Under the pieces are notes generated by a model. The model ran no database searches and was not told the DNA's origin. It worked only from the letters and a program-made list of their open reading frames with translations. A program made the position numbers and the translations under genes. Shown one piece after another: positions 1 through 6,014 of a stretch of 15,719 bases of DNA; within the stretch, counting starts at the first letter, position 1, and every line of letters starts with the position of its first letter. This DNA is from Eubacterium sp. (GTDB lineage: Bacteria; Bacillota_A; Clostridia; Lachnospirales; Lachnospiraceae), in the NCBI GenBank assembly GCA_023663915.1, contig JAMPGN010000087.1, forward strand, positions 1-15,719. Reading direction: 5' to 3'.

Positions 1-787
1 TCTGCTCTCCGCCTGTTCTTATATGCACTCCCGGATACGGTTTCCACTCCGCGAACTCCCGCACTATCCAGAGCACCGCTTTTTCAAAAAGAAAACTGAC
101 CAGAATAACCGTCAGCGTCCACGCGAACAATCCCGCCGTATCCAAATAGATTTTGGACATATACAGGCGTTCGCCCATGGAATATCCGGGCAGACCAATC
201 ACTTCTGCCGCCACGCCCGACTTCCAGCTCATGCCGAGCGATATTTTGAGACAGCTATTTAAATACGGCATCATCGCCGGTCTATATATATAGAAGAAAC
301 GCTTTCCCCTGCCGATGTGAAACACCTTCGCCATCTCCAGCAATCCGTTATCCGCGCTCTTTAATCCAGCAATCATATTCACATAGACATTCGGAAATAC
401 AATCAGAAAACTAATAAAAAAGGACAGCCTGCGCGAGCCGAACCAGATCAGCAGAAGCACCACAAAAGACGCTACCGGAATCGACTTGACGGTCTGGACC
501 ACGGGAGACAATAGATCTTCCACGACCGGAAACCGATAGCTGACCGCGCCCAATAACATTCCAACAAAAAGGGCTAGGAAAAATCCCAGCCCGATCCTTG
601 TAAAAGAACTCAAAACAATTCTGATAAAGTCCGGCTGTACCACATTCTGTCCAAAAACCGTAAGAACCTGAGCCGGTCCTACCAGCAGAATCGGATTGTC
701 GATGCATAACGCCGCAATCTGCCAGACGATCAGCCAAAACAATATGATTACTGCCTTTTTTGCTTGTTTACGCATTCTGTGATCCAC
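1..787 (-). CDS. ABC transporter permease (nitrate/sulfonate/taurine/thiamine-precursor type), 3' end cut off by window
   Basis: This is the membrane-spanning subunit of an ABC importer; it would form the channel that takes substrate from the lipoprotein encoded just upstream. The frame stays open for about 262 codons to the window edge, close to the usual 250-270 of this family, so little is missing. The translation has several hydrophobic spans (an early one around ILFWLIVWQIAAL, then GFFLALFVGMLLG and SFVVLLLIWFG) and a cytoplasmic coupling loop of the EAA type (EMAKVFHIGRGKRFFYIYRP) followed by SWKSGVAAEVIGLPGYSMG, typical of the binding-protein-dependent transport permease domain. I start it at GTG 787 because AAGGAG lies 6 nt upstream (794-799); an in-frame ATG at 775 is the alternative. 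It follows the substrate-binding protein in the same operon after 124 nt. The ATPase is probably beyond the left edge. The substrate is not evident. Confidence 0.88.
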   Translation of the reverse strand, partial: MDHRMRKQAKKAVIILFWLIVWQIAALCIDNPILLVGPAQVLTVFGQNVVQPDFIRIVLSSFTRIGLGFFLALFVGMLLGAVSYRFPVVEDLLSPVVQTVKSIPVASFVVLLLIWFGSRRLSFFISFLIVFPNVYVNMIAGLKSADNGLLEMAKVFHIGRGKRFFYIYRPAMMPYLNSCLKISLGMSWKSGVAAEVIGLPGYSMGERLYMSKIYLDTAGLFAWTLTVILVSFLFEKAVLWIVREFAEWKPYPGVHIRTGGEQ

Positions 788-845
788 GCCAGACTCCTTA
801 TCTTAATATCATAATCATAGAAGCTGTAATCCTTGGCAATGCCAG

Positions 846-890
846 CAAGAATTGCACAGCAATTCTTGTGACGCAGACTGCCGAGTCTGC
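846..890 (-). other. Two adjacent intercistronic hairpins in the ABC operon
   Basis: Between the binding-protein stop codon and the permease start are two perfect inverted repeats. One is CAAGAATTGC (846-855) with GCAATTCTTG (859-868) around a 3-nt loop; the other is GCAGACT (873-879) with AGTCTGC (884-890) around 4 nt. Neither is followed by a T-run on the minus strand, so they do not look like full terminators. Stems in this position commonly protect the upstream message or lower downstream expression, which fits an operon needing more binding protein than permease; that role is inferred. Confidence 0.6.
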
Positions 891-911
891 ATCTATTATC
901 TTTTACCGCTT

Positions 912-1916
912 CTACTGCATGTAATAGAAATCATCACCTGGAAGATTCCCACCCACGGAAGACGGATCTTGTGCAAACAGTACCGACAGATAGCCCGATA
1001 ATGCTTCCATCATATCACCGCCATCAAGGTAGGTGATATTGCACCCCGGCATTGCCTTGACTGCCAACGGCGCTTTCTCAATGATGCCTGCCGCTGCCAC
1101 CAGCTCAGCCGCCTCTTCTACATGTTCATTGGCATAAGCCGCGCTGGCTGCATGCTCTTCCAGAAATTTGTCCACTGCATCCTTGTGCTCTTCCAGAAAA
1201 CCATTGCGCACCACGGTCACACCGGTCACGAGACGGCTCTTTCTTCCATCCTGTGTCGTTGCGGCTGTCTCCTGCACCGCATCCCACTGCTCCGTTAAGT
1301 CCATCACAACCGACAAATTCTCGTTCTGCGCACATGCCGCCGTCACAAAGGGCTGGGGCAGTACGCCGATCAATTCCGGCGACTCCGTGAGCACCGCCGC
1401 TACTTCCGTCGCCTCAGACTTATACTCCAACATCACATCGCTCTCCGAAAGACCGTTTTCTTTTAACAAATACTGCAATACATAATCCGGAGTCGTTCCC
1501 TTGCCGGTCAGATAGATCGTTTTGCCTTTTAAATCTTGCATATTCTGTATGGTATCATCACCGGATACCATGTACAAGACGCCCAGTGTATTAATGTCGA
1601 TCACCGACACACCGCCCTCCGTCTTGTTATACAGCACGCTCGCCACATTTGCCGGAACTAAGATGATATCCAGTTCCCCCGATATTATGGAAGGTAAAAG
1701 TTCATCCGCCGCCGCACTCATCGTAAATTCATAATTGTTCGCCGTCTCCCCTTTTTCGGACTGATCCATCAAATATACTAATCCCATGGATGTAGGACCT
1801 TTCAGAGAGCCGATTCTGACTGTCGCGAAACTTTCCTGTTCTCCCGACCCGCATCCGGTCATCAATGCCAAAGACATCACTACGACCATCATAATTGCTA
1901 GCACTCTTTTTCTCAT
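912..1916 (-). CDS. ABC transporter substrate-binding lipoprotein (NMT1/SsuA-like)
   Basis: This is a 334-residue extracytoplasmic solute receptor, anchored as a lipoprotein, for the permease encoded next. The N-terminus is MRKR, a hydrophobic core, then the lipobox LMTGC with the lipidated Cys at residue 22. After it, VRIGSLKGPTSMGLVYLMDQ and later EYKSEATEVAAVLTESPELIGVLPQPFVTAA match the pattern of periplasmic-binding-protein-like II receptors for nitrate, sulfonate or thiamine-precursor importers. The frame is open a further 73 codons upstream, but the lipoprotein signal and AAGGGAG (1925-1931, 8 nt from the ATG) fix the start at 1916. It is the first gene of the operon, expressed from the promoter at 2255-2283 through a long structured leader. 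The substrate cannot be read from the sequence; the family covers aromatic and aliphatic sulfonates, pyrimidine precursors and others. Confidence 0.88.
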   Translation of the reverse strand: MRKRVLAIMMVVVMSLALMTGCGSGEQESFATVRIGSLKGPTSMGLVYLMDQSEKGETANNYEFTMSAAADELLPSIISGELDIILVPANVASVLYNKTEGGVSVIDINTLGVLYMVSGDDTIQNMQDLKGKTIYLTGKGTTPDYVLQYLLKENGLSESDVMLEYKSEATEVAAVLTESPELIGVLPQPFVTAACAQNENLSVVMDLTEQWDAVQETAATTQDGRKSRLVTGVTVVRNGFLEEHKDAVDKFLEEHAASAAYANEHVEEAAELVAAAGIIEKAPLAVKAMPGCNITYLDGGDMMEALSGYLSVLFAQDPSSVGGNLPGDDFYYMQ

Positions 1917-2248
1917 ATCCGTGTCTCCCTTCTGTCTGACGGGTGCGCAATGCACCAGGCGCTTTTCATTGACCCTTGCAGTCAGAAAGTCCACACGATC
2001 AGACAGACCACAGATAAATCCCAATGTCTGTAAACCAAAAATGCACCCGTCAAGGCACACTTCATCCATTGTTCGTATGTATTTCGGCAAGCCTTTCCTC
2101 TCAGCAGCGTCTTTCCGTAGTTCCACGAAAAGCACTCTTCAAGCGTCAGATTATATTATTCGCGGTATCCCGTCAGATGGATATCTGCGACTCCCAACAG
2201 CTTCATTGACCGCTAGAGTTACCATACAATCCCACTTCCGAGTAACCT
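1917..2248 (-). promoter_or_regulatory. Long structured 5' leader of the ABC operon; candidate riboswitch or attenuator of unidentified class
   Basis: About 330 nt separate the predicted transcription start (~2248) from the lipoprotein ATG, and no credible gene lies there. Stems visible in the minus-strand RNA: 2242-2250 with 2213-2222 (9 bp, one bulge); 2209-2213 with 2162-2166; 2125-2132 with 2111-2118 (8 bp, one G-U, 6-nt loop); a long-range perfect 10-bp pair 2043-2052 with 1937-1946. Two competing pairings use the same 3' strand: 1952-1956 with 1942-1946, and 1999-2006 with 1932-1939. The last abuts the ribosome binding site (1925-1933). Mutually exclusive stems beside a ribosome binding site are what a translational switch looks like. 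I could not match the consensus of TPP, guanidine-I, SAM, cobalamin, lysine, purine or T-box leaders, so the class is left open. Confidence 0.5.
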
Positions 2249-2254
2249 AGAGAC

Positions 2255-2283
2255 AGTATATATTATTTTTCTCCAAAAAACAA
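2255..2283 (-). promoter_or_regulatory. Predicted sigma-A promoter of the ABC operon
   Basis: On the minus strand, -35 TTGTTT (2278-2283), a 17-bp spacer and -10 TATACT (2255-2260) are seen. The -35 lies inside the T-tract of the upstream spore-protein terminator, so the two elements overlap. Predicted start near 2248. Confidence 0.5.
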
Positions 2284-2307
2284 CCCGCCTGATTGTTCAG
2301 ACGGGTC
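2275..2307 (-). terminator. Rho-independent terminator of the spore protein gene
   Basis: In the minus-strand RNA, ACCCGTCTGA (2306-2297) pairs with TCAGGCGGGT (2292-2283), 10 bp with one mismatch or wobble, around a 4-nt loop and followed by TGTTTTTT. It sits 23 nt past the spore-protein stop codon. Confidence 0.85.
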
Positions 2308-2329
2308 ATTCTTTTCGTTGTCCTTAAGC

Positions 2330-2530
2330 TTATTTCATCTGCTCTTCCTGACTCTTGATCATTCTACGAACCATCTCGCCGCCGATAGAACCAGCCTCTT
2401 TGGATGTGAGGTCACCGTTGTAACCCTCTTTCAGGTTTACACCTAACTCAGATGCAACCTCAGTCTTGAAACGATCCATAGCTGCCTTAGCTTCAGGAAC
2501 TTCTACTCTATTGGTCTTGTTGCTTGCCAT
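2330..2530 (-). CDS. Alpha/beta-type small acid-soluble spore protein (SASP)
   Basis: This is a 66-residue DNA-binding protein that coats and protects spore DNA and is degraded on germination. The family features are clear: KTEVASELGV (residues 22-31), which holds the GPR protease site cleaved after the Glu of TEVASE, and LTSKEAGSIGGEMVRRMI (residues 41-58), the conserved C-terminal DNA-binding block. Size matches the usual 60-75 residues. The frame is open 12 codons further upstream, but GGAGG lies 8 nt before the ATG at 2530, so MASNKTNR is the start. It is monocistronic with its own terminator. Expression would be expected late in the forespore under sigma-G; I do not see a convincing sigma-G promoter. 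Its presence shows that the organism belongs to a spore-forming lineage. Confidence 0.95.
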   Translation of the reverse strand: MASNKTNRVEVPEAKAAMDRFKTEVASELGVNLKEGYNGDLTSKEAGSIGGEMVRRMIKSQEEQMK

Positions 2531-2554
2531 TTCTTTCACCTCCGAAATACATTG

Positions 2555-2629
2555 GAATGACTTCATTTACATGAACTGTCATTCTGTTATCTATATTATT
2601 GAGATAAGCGTTATTGTTTTACGCTTATC
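2555..2629 (-). other. Two hairpins in the leader region of the SASP gene
   Basis: Hairpin one: GAATGAC-TTCAT (2555-2566) pairs with ATGAA-CT-GTCATTC (2571-2584), 12 bp with a 2-nt bulge and a 4-nt loop, ending 24 nt before the start codon. Hairpin two: GATAAGCGT (2603-2611) with ACGCTTATC (2621-2629), 9 bp, loop 9 nt; CGCTTATC occurs again at about 2719-2726. They may stabilise the long-lived spore message or be regulator sites. Confidence 0.4.
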
Positions 2630-2806
2630 CCAGATGCTTCTGTACTGTCAAAACATTGTCTTGTCAGCGCAGCGATTCGTAACCGAGTCCTGTTATCTGC
2701 GAAAGCGTTCACTTTATCGCTTATCTTGATGTTAGTATGTTCGGATAAAATGAAAATATTATGGTATTTTCTGGCAGGCATTTTATTCGTTGAAAACCAT
2801 GATGAT

Positions 2807-2926
2807 TCTGTTTTTTATAGTATTAGGAAATTCCTACGCAAATTTCGAGTTCGCGATGAGTTTTCCAAGATGCAGGGCATCTTTTAGGAATTACTCATAA
2901 TCTCGCAAACGAGCATCAGCTCGTTT
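2807..2926 (-). repeat. Copy of a stop-proximal dispersed repeat downstream of the DJ-1 gene
   Basis: Read on the minus strand from the DJ-1 stop codon, this contains AAACGAGC-TGAT-GCTCGTTT-GCGAGATT, a hairpin AAGATGC/GCATCTT (2867-2883), CTTGGAAAACTCATCGCG, and AGGAATTTCCTAATAC followed by an A-rich tract. The first part matches 9648-9719 and the last part matches 11042-11070. Apart from this and the SASP leader hairpins I see no gene between 2531 and 2928. Confidence 0.45.
2907..2926. terminator. Hairpin AAACGAGC-N4-GCTCGTTT abutting the DJ-1 stop codon
   Basis: This is a perfect 8-bp stem (2907-2914 with 2919-2926) and 4-nt loop, two nucleotides from the DJ-1 stop codon (2929-2931). The T-run (2924-2930) is on the plus strand, whereas on the minus strand it is preceded by seven A and followed by GTTTGCG. 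It could end transcription in both directions, more strongly on plus. Confidence 0.5.
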
Positions 2927-2928
2927 TT

Positions 2929-3477
2929 TTATTGATACACGATCGTCTCCGCCATCTGCCGTGCCGCCTCTGCACCCTGCAGTTTCTCCAGGATCGCCAG
3001 CCCGAACGGTATCGCCGCGCCCATACCGCGTCCTGTGATGATATTGCCGTCTGTTACTGCCGGCTCCTGCAAAACCTGTGCGCCTTCTAAATGACTTTCA
3101 AAGGCAGGGTACGAACATGCTTTCTTGCCACGCAATAATCCTCTGTGCCCTAATATGCTGGGCGCGGCACAGATTGCCGCCACGATCTTGCCTTTCGATA
3201 CAAAAGCATCTACCTGATCCATCAACGCCTCGCATGCCTCCAGATTCTTCGTCCCCGGCATACCGCCCGGCAGTACGATCACGTCAATCTTGTCAAAATC
3301 TACCTCACCGATCAGGGAATCCATCTCAACCTTGATGCCGTGGGAACCCGCTACGCTGCGCTCTCCCATGATGGACACCATATCCGTATCCACACCCGCC
3401 CTGCGCAGAATGTCAACCACCGTCAACGCCTCGATCTCCTCATACCCTGTCCCGAAAAAAACTGCTGCTCTGCTCAT
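2929..3477 (-). CDS. DJ-1/PfpI family protein (YajL/DJ-1-like)
   Basis: This 182-residue cytosolic protein belongs to the DJ-1/PfpI superfamily, whose members act in protein or glyoxal detoxification and oxidative-stress response. The nucleophile elbow AAICAAPSILG places the reactive Cys at residue 103, matching Cys106 of human DJ-1, and GYEEIEA places the conserved partner Glu at residue 16 (human Glu18). VIVLPGGMPG (67-75) and TGRGMGAAIPFGLAILE (148-164) are further family blocks. Length matches the DJ-1 branch (about 180-190). GGAGGG lies 8 nt before the ATG. It appears monocistronic, with a likely promoter at 3563-3591. Whether it is a deglycase, glyoxalase or chaperone cannot be told from sequence; the activity of the family is itself debated. 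Confidence 0.92.
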   Translation of the reverse strand: MSRAAVFFGTGYEEIEALTVVDILRRAGVDTDMVSIMGERSVAGSHGIKVEMDSLIGEVDFDKIDVIVLPGGMPGTKNLEACEALMDQVDAFVSKGKIVAAICAAPSILGHRGLLRGKKACSYPAFESHLEGAQVLQEPAVTDGNIITGRGMGAAIPFGLAILEKLQGAEAARQMAETIVYQ

Positions 3478-3562
3478 CGTCGCTTACCCTCCATAGTCGC
3501 AATTTTCTGATTCCTATAAAACGTGCAAATTCAATATTTCTATATTATTCCACCTAATCAAT

Positions 3563-3591
3563 ATTATAAAACGGGTTTTTGAGGAAAACAA
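3563..3591 (-). promoter_or_regulatory. Predicted promoter of the DJ-1 gene
   Basis: On the minus strand, -35 TTGTTT (3586-3591), a 17-bp spacer and a perfect -10 TATAAT (3563-3568). The predicted leader is about 80 nt. The inverted-repeat element at 3635-3904 lies just upstream. Confidence 0.5.
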
Positions 3592-3634
3592 TCATAAATC
3601 TGCTGCAAATACCTTTTATAACTTTTTTTCCATA

Positions 3635-3904
3635 TAAAGTTTGGGTGTCAAAAACCCCTTCAATAAACTTTAGCTGGCAGATTGCATAAAATGTTCGCGA
3701 AGCTGTCTTACGAAGGAATATGAGATTTTCTTAATATTCCGTTCAATATTAAGAAATTTCGGGACATGGATGTCCCGAAAAGCCCGAAATGCGCATGGAC
3801 GCGCATAGAGGGCGGTTTCGTCCGCCATTCACAACCTTGTCGGAATATTTTAGAAAATCCATATTCCGGAGTCCGACGCGAGCGGACATTTTGTGCAATC
3901 TGCC
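3635..3904 (+). repeat. Nested inverted-repeat element, ~270 bp (MITE-like or structured RNA)
   Basis: The outer arms GGCAGATTGCA...CGC at 3676-3698 and 3882-3904 are inverted repeats, 21 of 23 positions matching; both differences become G-U pairs in a plus-strand RNA. Similarity continues inward: each arm carries its own hairpin of GGAATAT/ATATTCC (3715-3740 and 3842-3867). The centre holds TTTCGGGACAT/ATGTCCCGAAA (3757-3767/3770-3780), ATGCGC/GCGCAT (3789-3794/3801-3806) and GGCGG/CCGCC (3811-3815/3822-3826). CTTAATATT/AATATTAAG (3730-3738/3745-3753) competes with the left-arm hairpin. TAAAGTTT/AAACTTTA (3635-3642/3665-3672) adjoins on the left. Open frames across it are by-products of the palindromes. 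I found no clear target-site duplication. Confidence 0.65.
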
Positions 3905-4070
3905 TTCACAACTTATACGATAGAACTTTTGACATCCGAATCCATATAAAATTCTTCTTGACACATTCTGCCCCTCTATGTTATTTTAAACTACATCACT
4001 TATGTTTGGTCTATGTGGCTAATCGCAGCCATATCCAAGAGCAGCTCGCTCAAGTCCCATAGTGACGTTT
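3905..4070 (+). other. Intergenic stretch without a gene; weak promoter candidate
   Basis: No gene is supported here. A perfect -35 TTGACA at 3958-3963 is followed after 18 bp by TATTTT (3982-3987), a weak plus-strand promoter candidate; a second TTGACA at 3929-3934 has no matching -10. Confidence 0.3.
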
Positions 4071-4109
4071 TATCGTATGTTTTGTAGCACATTGGCAAAT
4101 GAATAAGGC

Positions 4110-4138
4110 TTTACACCGCCACAAAAACCTCTTATAAT
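4110..4138 (+). promoter_or_regulatory. Strong sigma-A promoter for the 53-aa gene (and probably the CYTH gene)
   Basis: -35 TTTACA (4110-4115), a 17-bp spacer and a perfect -10 TATAAT (4133-4138); start expected near 4145, about 24 nt before the small gene. The -35 is part of the 15-bp inverted repeat 4103-4117, so a protein bound to that repeat would block the promoter. Confidence 0.75.
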
Positions 4139-4168
4139 ATATTTACTATATACGAAAGGGGTGAAAGG

Positions 4169-4330
4169 ATGATTGACATGCCGACTGATATTCAATTTAA
4201 GGACGAATTACGCAAAGAACGAATCCGAATCGAAGACGAATTGGAACTATTACGAAAGAAAAATTATGAACAACTGGAGAAAAAATTGGAACGCGATCTT
4301 CAAAGAGTGAATGAAGGTTTAGAAAGTTAA
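4169..4330 (+). CDS. Small charged coiled-coil protein, 53 aa, unknown function
   Basis: This is an ATG-to-TAA frame of 53 codons, not recognised by family. Support comes from its setting: a consensus promoter ends 30 nt upstream, AGGGG lies about 8 nt before the ATG (with GAAAGG also adjacent), and the frame fills the space between the inverted repeats at 4103-4117 and 4353-4367. The product begins MIDMPTDIQFKDEL and is then almost entirely Lys, Arg, Glu and Leu/Ile, with long-helix character to the end (residues 10-50), so a soluble amphipathic helix or short coiled coil is expected. No signal peptide, membrane span or Cys is seen. A shared transcript with the CYTH gene, 71 nt downstream, is likely. 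An in-frame ATG at codon 4 is an alternative start. Confidence 0.65.
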   Translation: MIDMPTDIQFKDELRKERIRIEDELELLRKKNYEQLEKKLERDLQRVNEGLES

Positions 4331-4401
4331 AAACCAGATACCCGAAAACAAAGGTGTAAAGCCTTATCATACGATAGAGCTGTCCCGAAAGGAGTCCCCC
4401 G

Positions 4402-4893
4402 ATGGAAATCGAACGCAAATTCACAGTCAAAAACCTGCCCGGTCAATTAGAGCAGTACACCTGCCACGTAATCGAACAGGCATATTTGAACACTGACCCT
4501 GTTGTCAGAATCCGCAGGCAGGACGATGAATATTACATGACCTACAAAGGCAAAGGGCTTTTGGCAAGAGAGGAGTACAATCTCCCGTTAAATGAGCATT
4601 CCTACTATCATCTAAGAGAAAAGGCAGACGGAAATGTGATTTCCAAGAAACGCTACGTCATACCGATCGAGCACCCGACATTTACGTCAGAATATCAAGA
4701 ATCGATTGACTATTCCGGTCTATGCGTTGAACTGGATATTTTCGACAAACCTTTTGCGCCTCTCGTCATCGCTGAGGTGGAATTTCCGTCTGAAGATATG
4801 GCGAATGCCTTCCTGCCGCTTGACTGGTTCGATCAAGATGTCACGAACGACCCGGCTTATCACAATTCCAATCTAAGCCGCCGGACATTCTGA
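4402..4893 (+). CDS. CYTH domain protein (triphosphate tunnel metalloenzyme)
   Basis: This 163-residue protein opens with MEIERKF, the ExExK signature that defines the CYTH superfamily (class IV adenylate cyclase / thiamine triphosphatase). These enzymes bind triphosphate-containing substrates inside a beta-barrel tunnel with Mg or Mn. Other tunnel residues expected in the family are visible: VVRIRRQDDEYYMTYKGKG (34-52), ending in basic residues that grip phosphate; CVELDIF; and IAEVEFPSED (123-132), supplying acidic metal ligands. Length fits a stand-alone CYTH protein. GAAAGGAG precedes the ATG by about 7 nt. Many bacterial members act as tripolyphosphatases, some as adenylate cyclases; sequence alone does not decide. 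Its stop lies only 5 nt from the end of the convergent LacI gene. Confidence 0.9.
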   Translation: MEIERKFTVKNLPGQLEQYTCHVIEQAYLNTDPVVRIRRQDDEYYMTYKGKGLLAREEYNLPLNEHSYYHLREKADGNVISKKRYVIPIEHPTFTSEYQESIDYSGLCVELDIFDKPFAPLVIAEVEFPSEDMANAFLPLDWFDQDVTNDPAYHNSNLSRRTF

Positions 4894-4898
4894 GCAGA

Positions 4899-5939
4899 TT
4901 ATTCTGTCCTTGGAGCCGCCGTAGACTCACGCACTGCCATTCTTGCCGGAAATACGATCTGCTGATGGGCTTTGCGCCCATCGATTACATCAAGCAGCAC
5001 ACGGATCGTCTTCTGCGCCATCTCTTCTACCGGCTGCCTGATGGTGGTAATCTTCGGATTGTAATACTCGCCCAGCTCTATGCCATCATATCCTGCCACG
5101 GAAATATCATCGGGAATGCGTTTGCCCGCCTCAAACACCGCCCTGCACACTCCGATCGCCAGCAAATCCGATGCCGCATAGACTGCCGTCACATGTTTAC
5201 CGGAATCGAACAGTTTCTTTGCCGTAATATATCCGTTTTCCATGGAAAAATGATCGATCTCTTCTTCGACATAGCAGATCAGCTCCGTTGGGACTGGCAA
5301 ACCGCGTTTCCGAAAAGCCTCCCGATATCCTTCGATGCGCCTACGTCCGATTGACTCCTCTGGTCTTTCCGTAATAAAGGCGATGCGTCTATGTCCGAGA
5401 CTTAGAAGATACTCTGTCATTTTCTCACTTTCCAGCTTATCATCCACCGAAATATTAGAAAATTCCACCCTGCCAATGCGGTCGGAAATATCTACCCCGA
5501 TCGTACTGAAAATAAAAGGCACATTCAGTTTGTTTATTTTTTCTTCCGAATGGCTGAAACGTCCTCCAAGAAAGACTATGCCTCTCAAACGCTTTTCTTT
5601 TTCCAGTTCTAACGCCACGTCCACCTCGTCTTCATGCGCCTCCACATGCCGCAGGACAAGCGCATATCCGCTGCGCTGTGTCTCTTCCTCTATGATTCGT
5701 ATCATATTATTGAAAAAAGGATTCGTGATGCCTTTGACGAGTACGGCAATGCATTTCGCGTCTGTCCGCTTGAGATTTCTCGCACTATTGTTGGGAACAA
5801 ACCCGGTCTCCTCGATCACCCGAATGATCCTTTCGCGGGTTTCCGGATTGATGTCGGGATGGTTGTTGATCGCCCTCGACACCGTGCTGACTCCCACGCC
5901 GCACTGTCTTGCAATATCTTTGATTGTAATCTCTGTCAT
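4899..5939 (-). CDS. LacI-family transcriptional regulator (probably maltodextrin regulator)
   Basis: This is a 346-residue sugar-responsive DNA-binding repressor. Residues 1-60 form the LacI headpiece: TIKDIARQCGVGVSTVSRAI (helix-turn-helix, residues 5-24), then the hinge TGFVPNNSARNLKR. The rest is a periplasmic-binding-protein-like effector domain with family landmarks ITNPFFNNMIRIIEEET, GIVFLGG, LLSLGHRRIAFIT, AVYAASDLLAIGV, DDISVAGYDGIELGEYYNPKITTIRQP. The frame is open 15 more codons upstream, but MTEITIKD at 5939 is the family start and has AAGGG nearby. It lies 75 nt after malQ on the same strand, so it is probably co-transcribed and likely regulates malQ by binding the CG-centred palindromes at 7628-7646. 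The effector, presumably maltose or a maltodextrin, is inferred from context. Confidence 0.9.
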   Translation of the reverse strand: MTEITIKDIARQCGVGVSTVSRAINNHPDINPETRERIIRVIEETGFVPNNSARNLKRTDAKCIAVLVKGITNPFFNNMIRIIEEETQRSGYALVLRHVEAHEDEVDVALELEKEKRLRGIVFLGGRFSHSEEKINKLNVPFIFSTIGVDISDRIGRVEFSNISVDDKLESEKMTEYLLSLGHRRIAFITERPEESIGRRRIEGYREAFRKRGLPVPTELICYVEEEIDHFSMENGYITAKKLFDSGKHVTAVYAASDLLAIGVCRAVFEAGKRIPDDISVAGYDGIELGEYYNPKITTIRQPVEEMAQKTIRVLLDVIDGRKAHQQIVFPARMAVRESTAAPRTE

Positions 5940-6014
5940 GCCTTTTCCCTTCCAGTCCACAGACAAATACTGACAGCCCTGCAAAGACCGCCAGTACTTT
6001 TGTCTGTCGTATTC

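Larger units (their letters stand above)
4071..4376 (+). repeat. Inverted-repeat-bounded unit enclosing a promoter and a 53-codon gene
   Basis: The right arm is a continuous 24 bp: GGTGTAAAGCCTTAT (4353-4367) joined to CATACGATA (4368-4376). The left arm has both halves as perfect inverted copies, TATCGTATG (4071-4079) and ATAAGGCTTTACACC (4103-4117), but separated by 23 nt (4080-4102). The -35 box of the small gene lies inside the left arm. The unit is about 306 bp. This could be a small non-autonomous mobile element carrying a gene, or paired binding sites of a regulator; no target-site duplication was evident. Confidence 0.55.

Noticed and set aside
411..737. 108-codon minus-strand frame
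   Set aside because: It is an out-of-frame shadow of the permease, whose correct frame is open through to the window edge.
1917..2135. 73-codon N-terminal extension of the substrate-binding protein
   Set aside because: It would bury the lipoprotein signal peptide mid-protein; the ribosome binding site at 1925-1931 supports the start at 1916.
2162..2180. T-box leader, prompted by GGGATACCGCG
   Set aside because: The full T-box consensus and the specifier stem are not present, and an importer of this type with such a leader would be unusual without them.
1786..2250. A 154-codon plus-strand frame opposite the leader and lipoprotein start
   Set aside because: It runs antisense through the lipoprotein signal sequence, has no ribosome binding site and no recognisable domain.
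1917..2250. TPP riboswitch, prompted by CTGAGAGG at about 2098-2105
   Set aside because: The second TPP half (GAACCTGATCTGG-type) is absent; only a poor GAACAATGGATG resemblance follows.
3749..4062. Overlapping open frames on both strands through the inverted-repeat region
   Set aside because: They are products of palindromic sequence, lack ribosome binding sites, and their translations show no protein-like composition.
4071..4376. Phase-variable invertible promoter
   Set aside because: Inversion between the arms would carry both the promoter and its gene together, so it would not switch expression; no recombinase is nearby.
5335..5973. 212-codon plus-strand frame opposite lacI
   Set aside because: It is antisense to a clear LacI-family gene and its Ser-rich translation is the usual antisense artefact.
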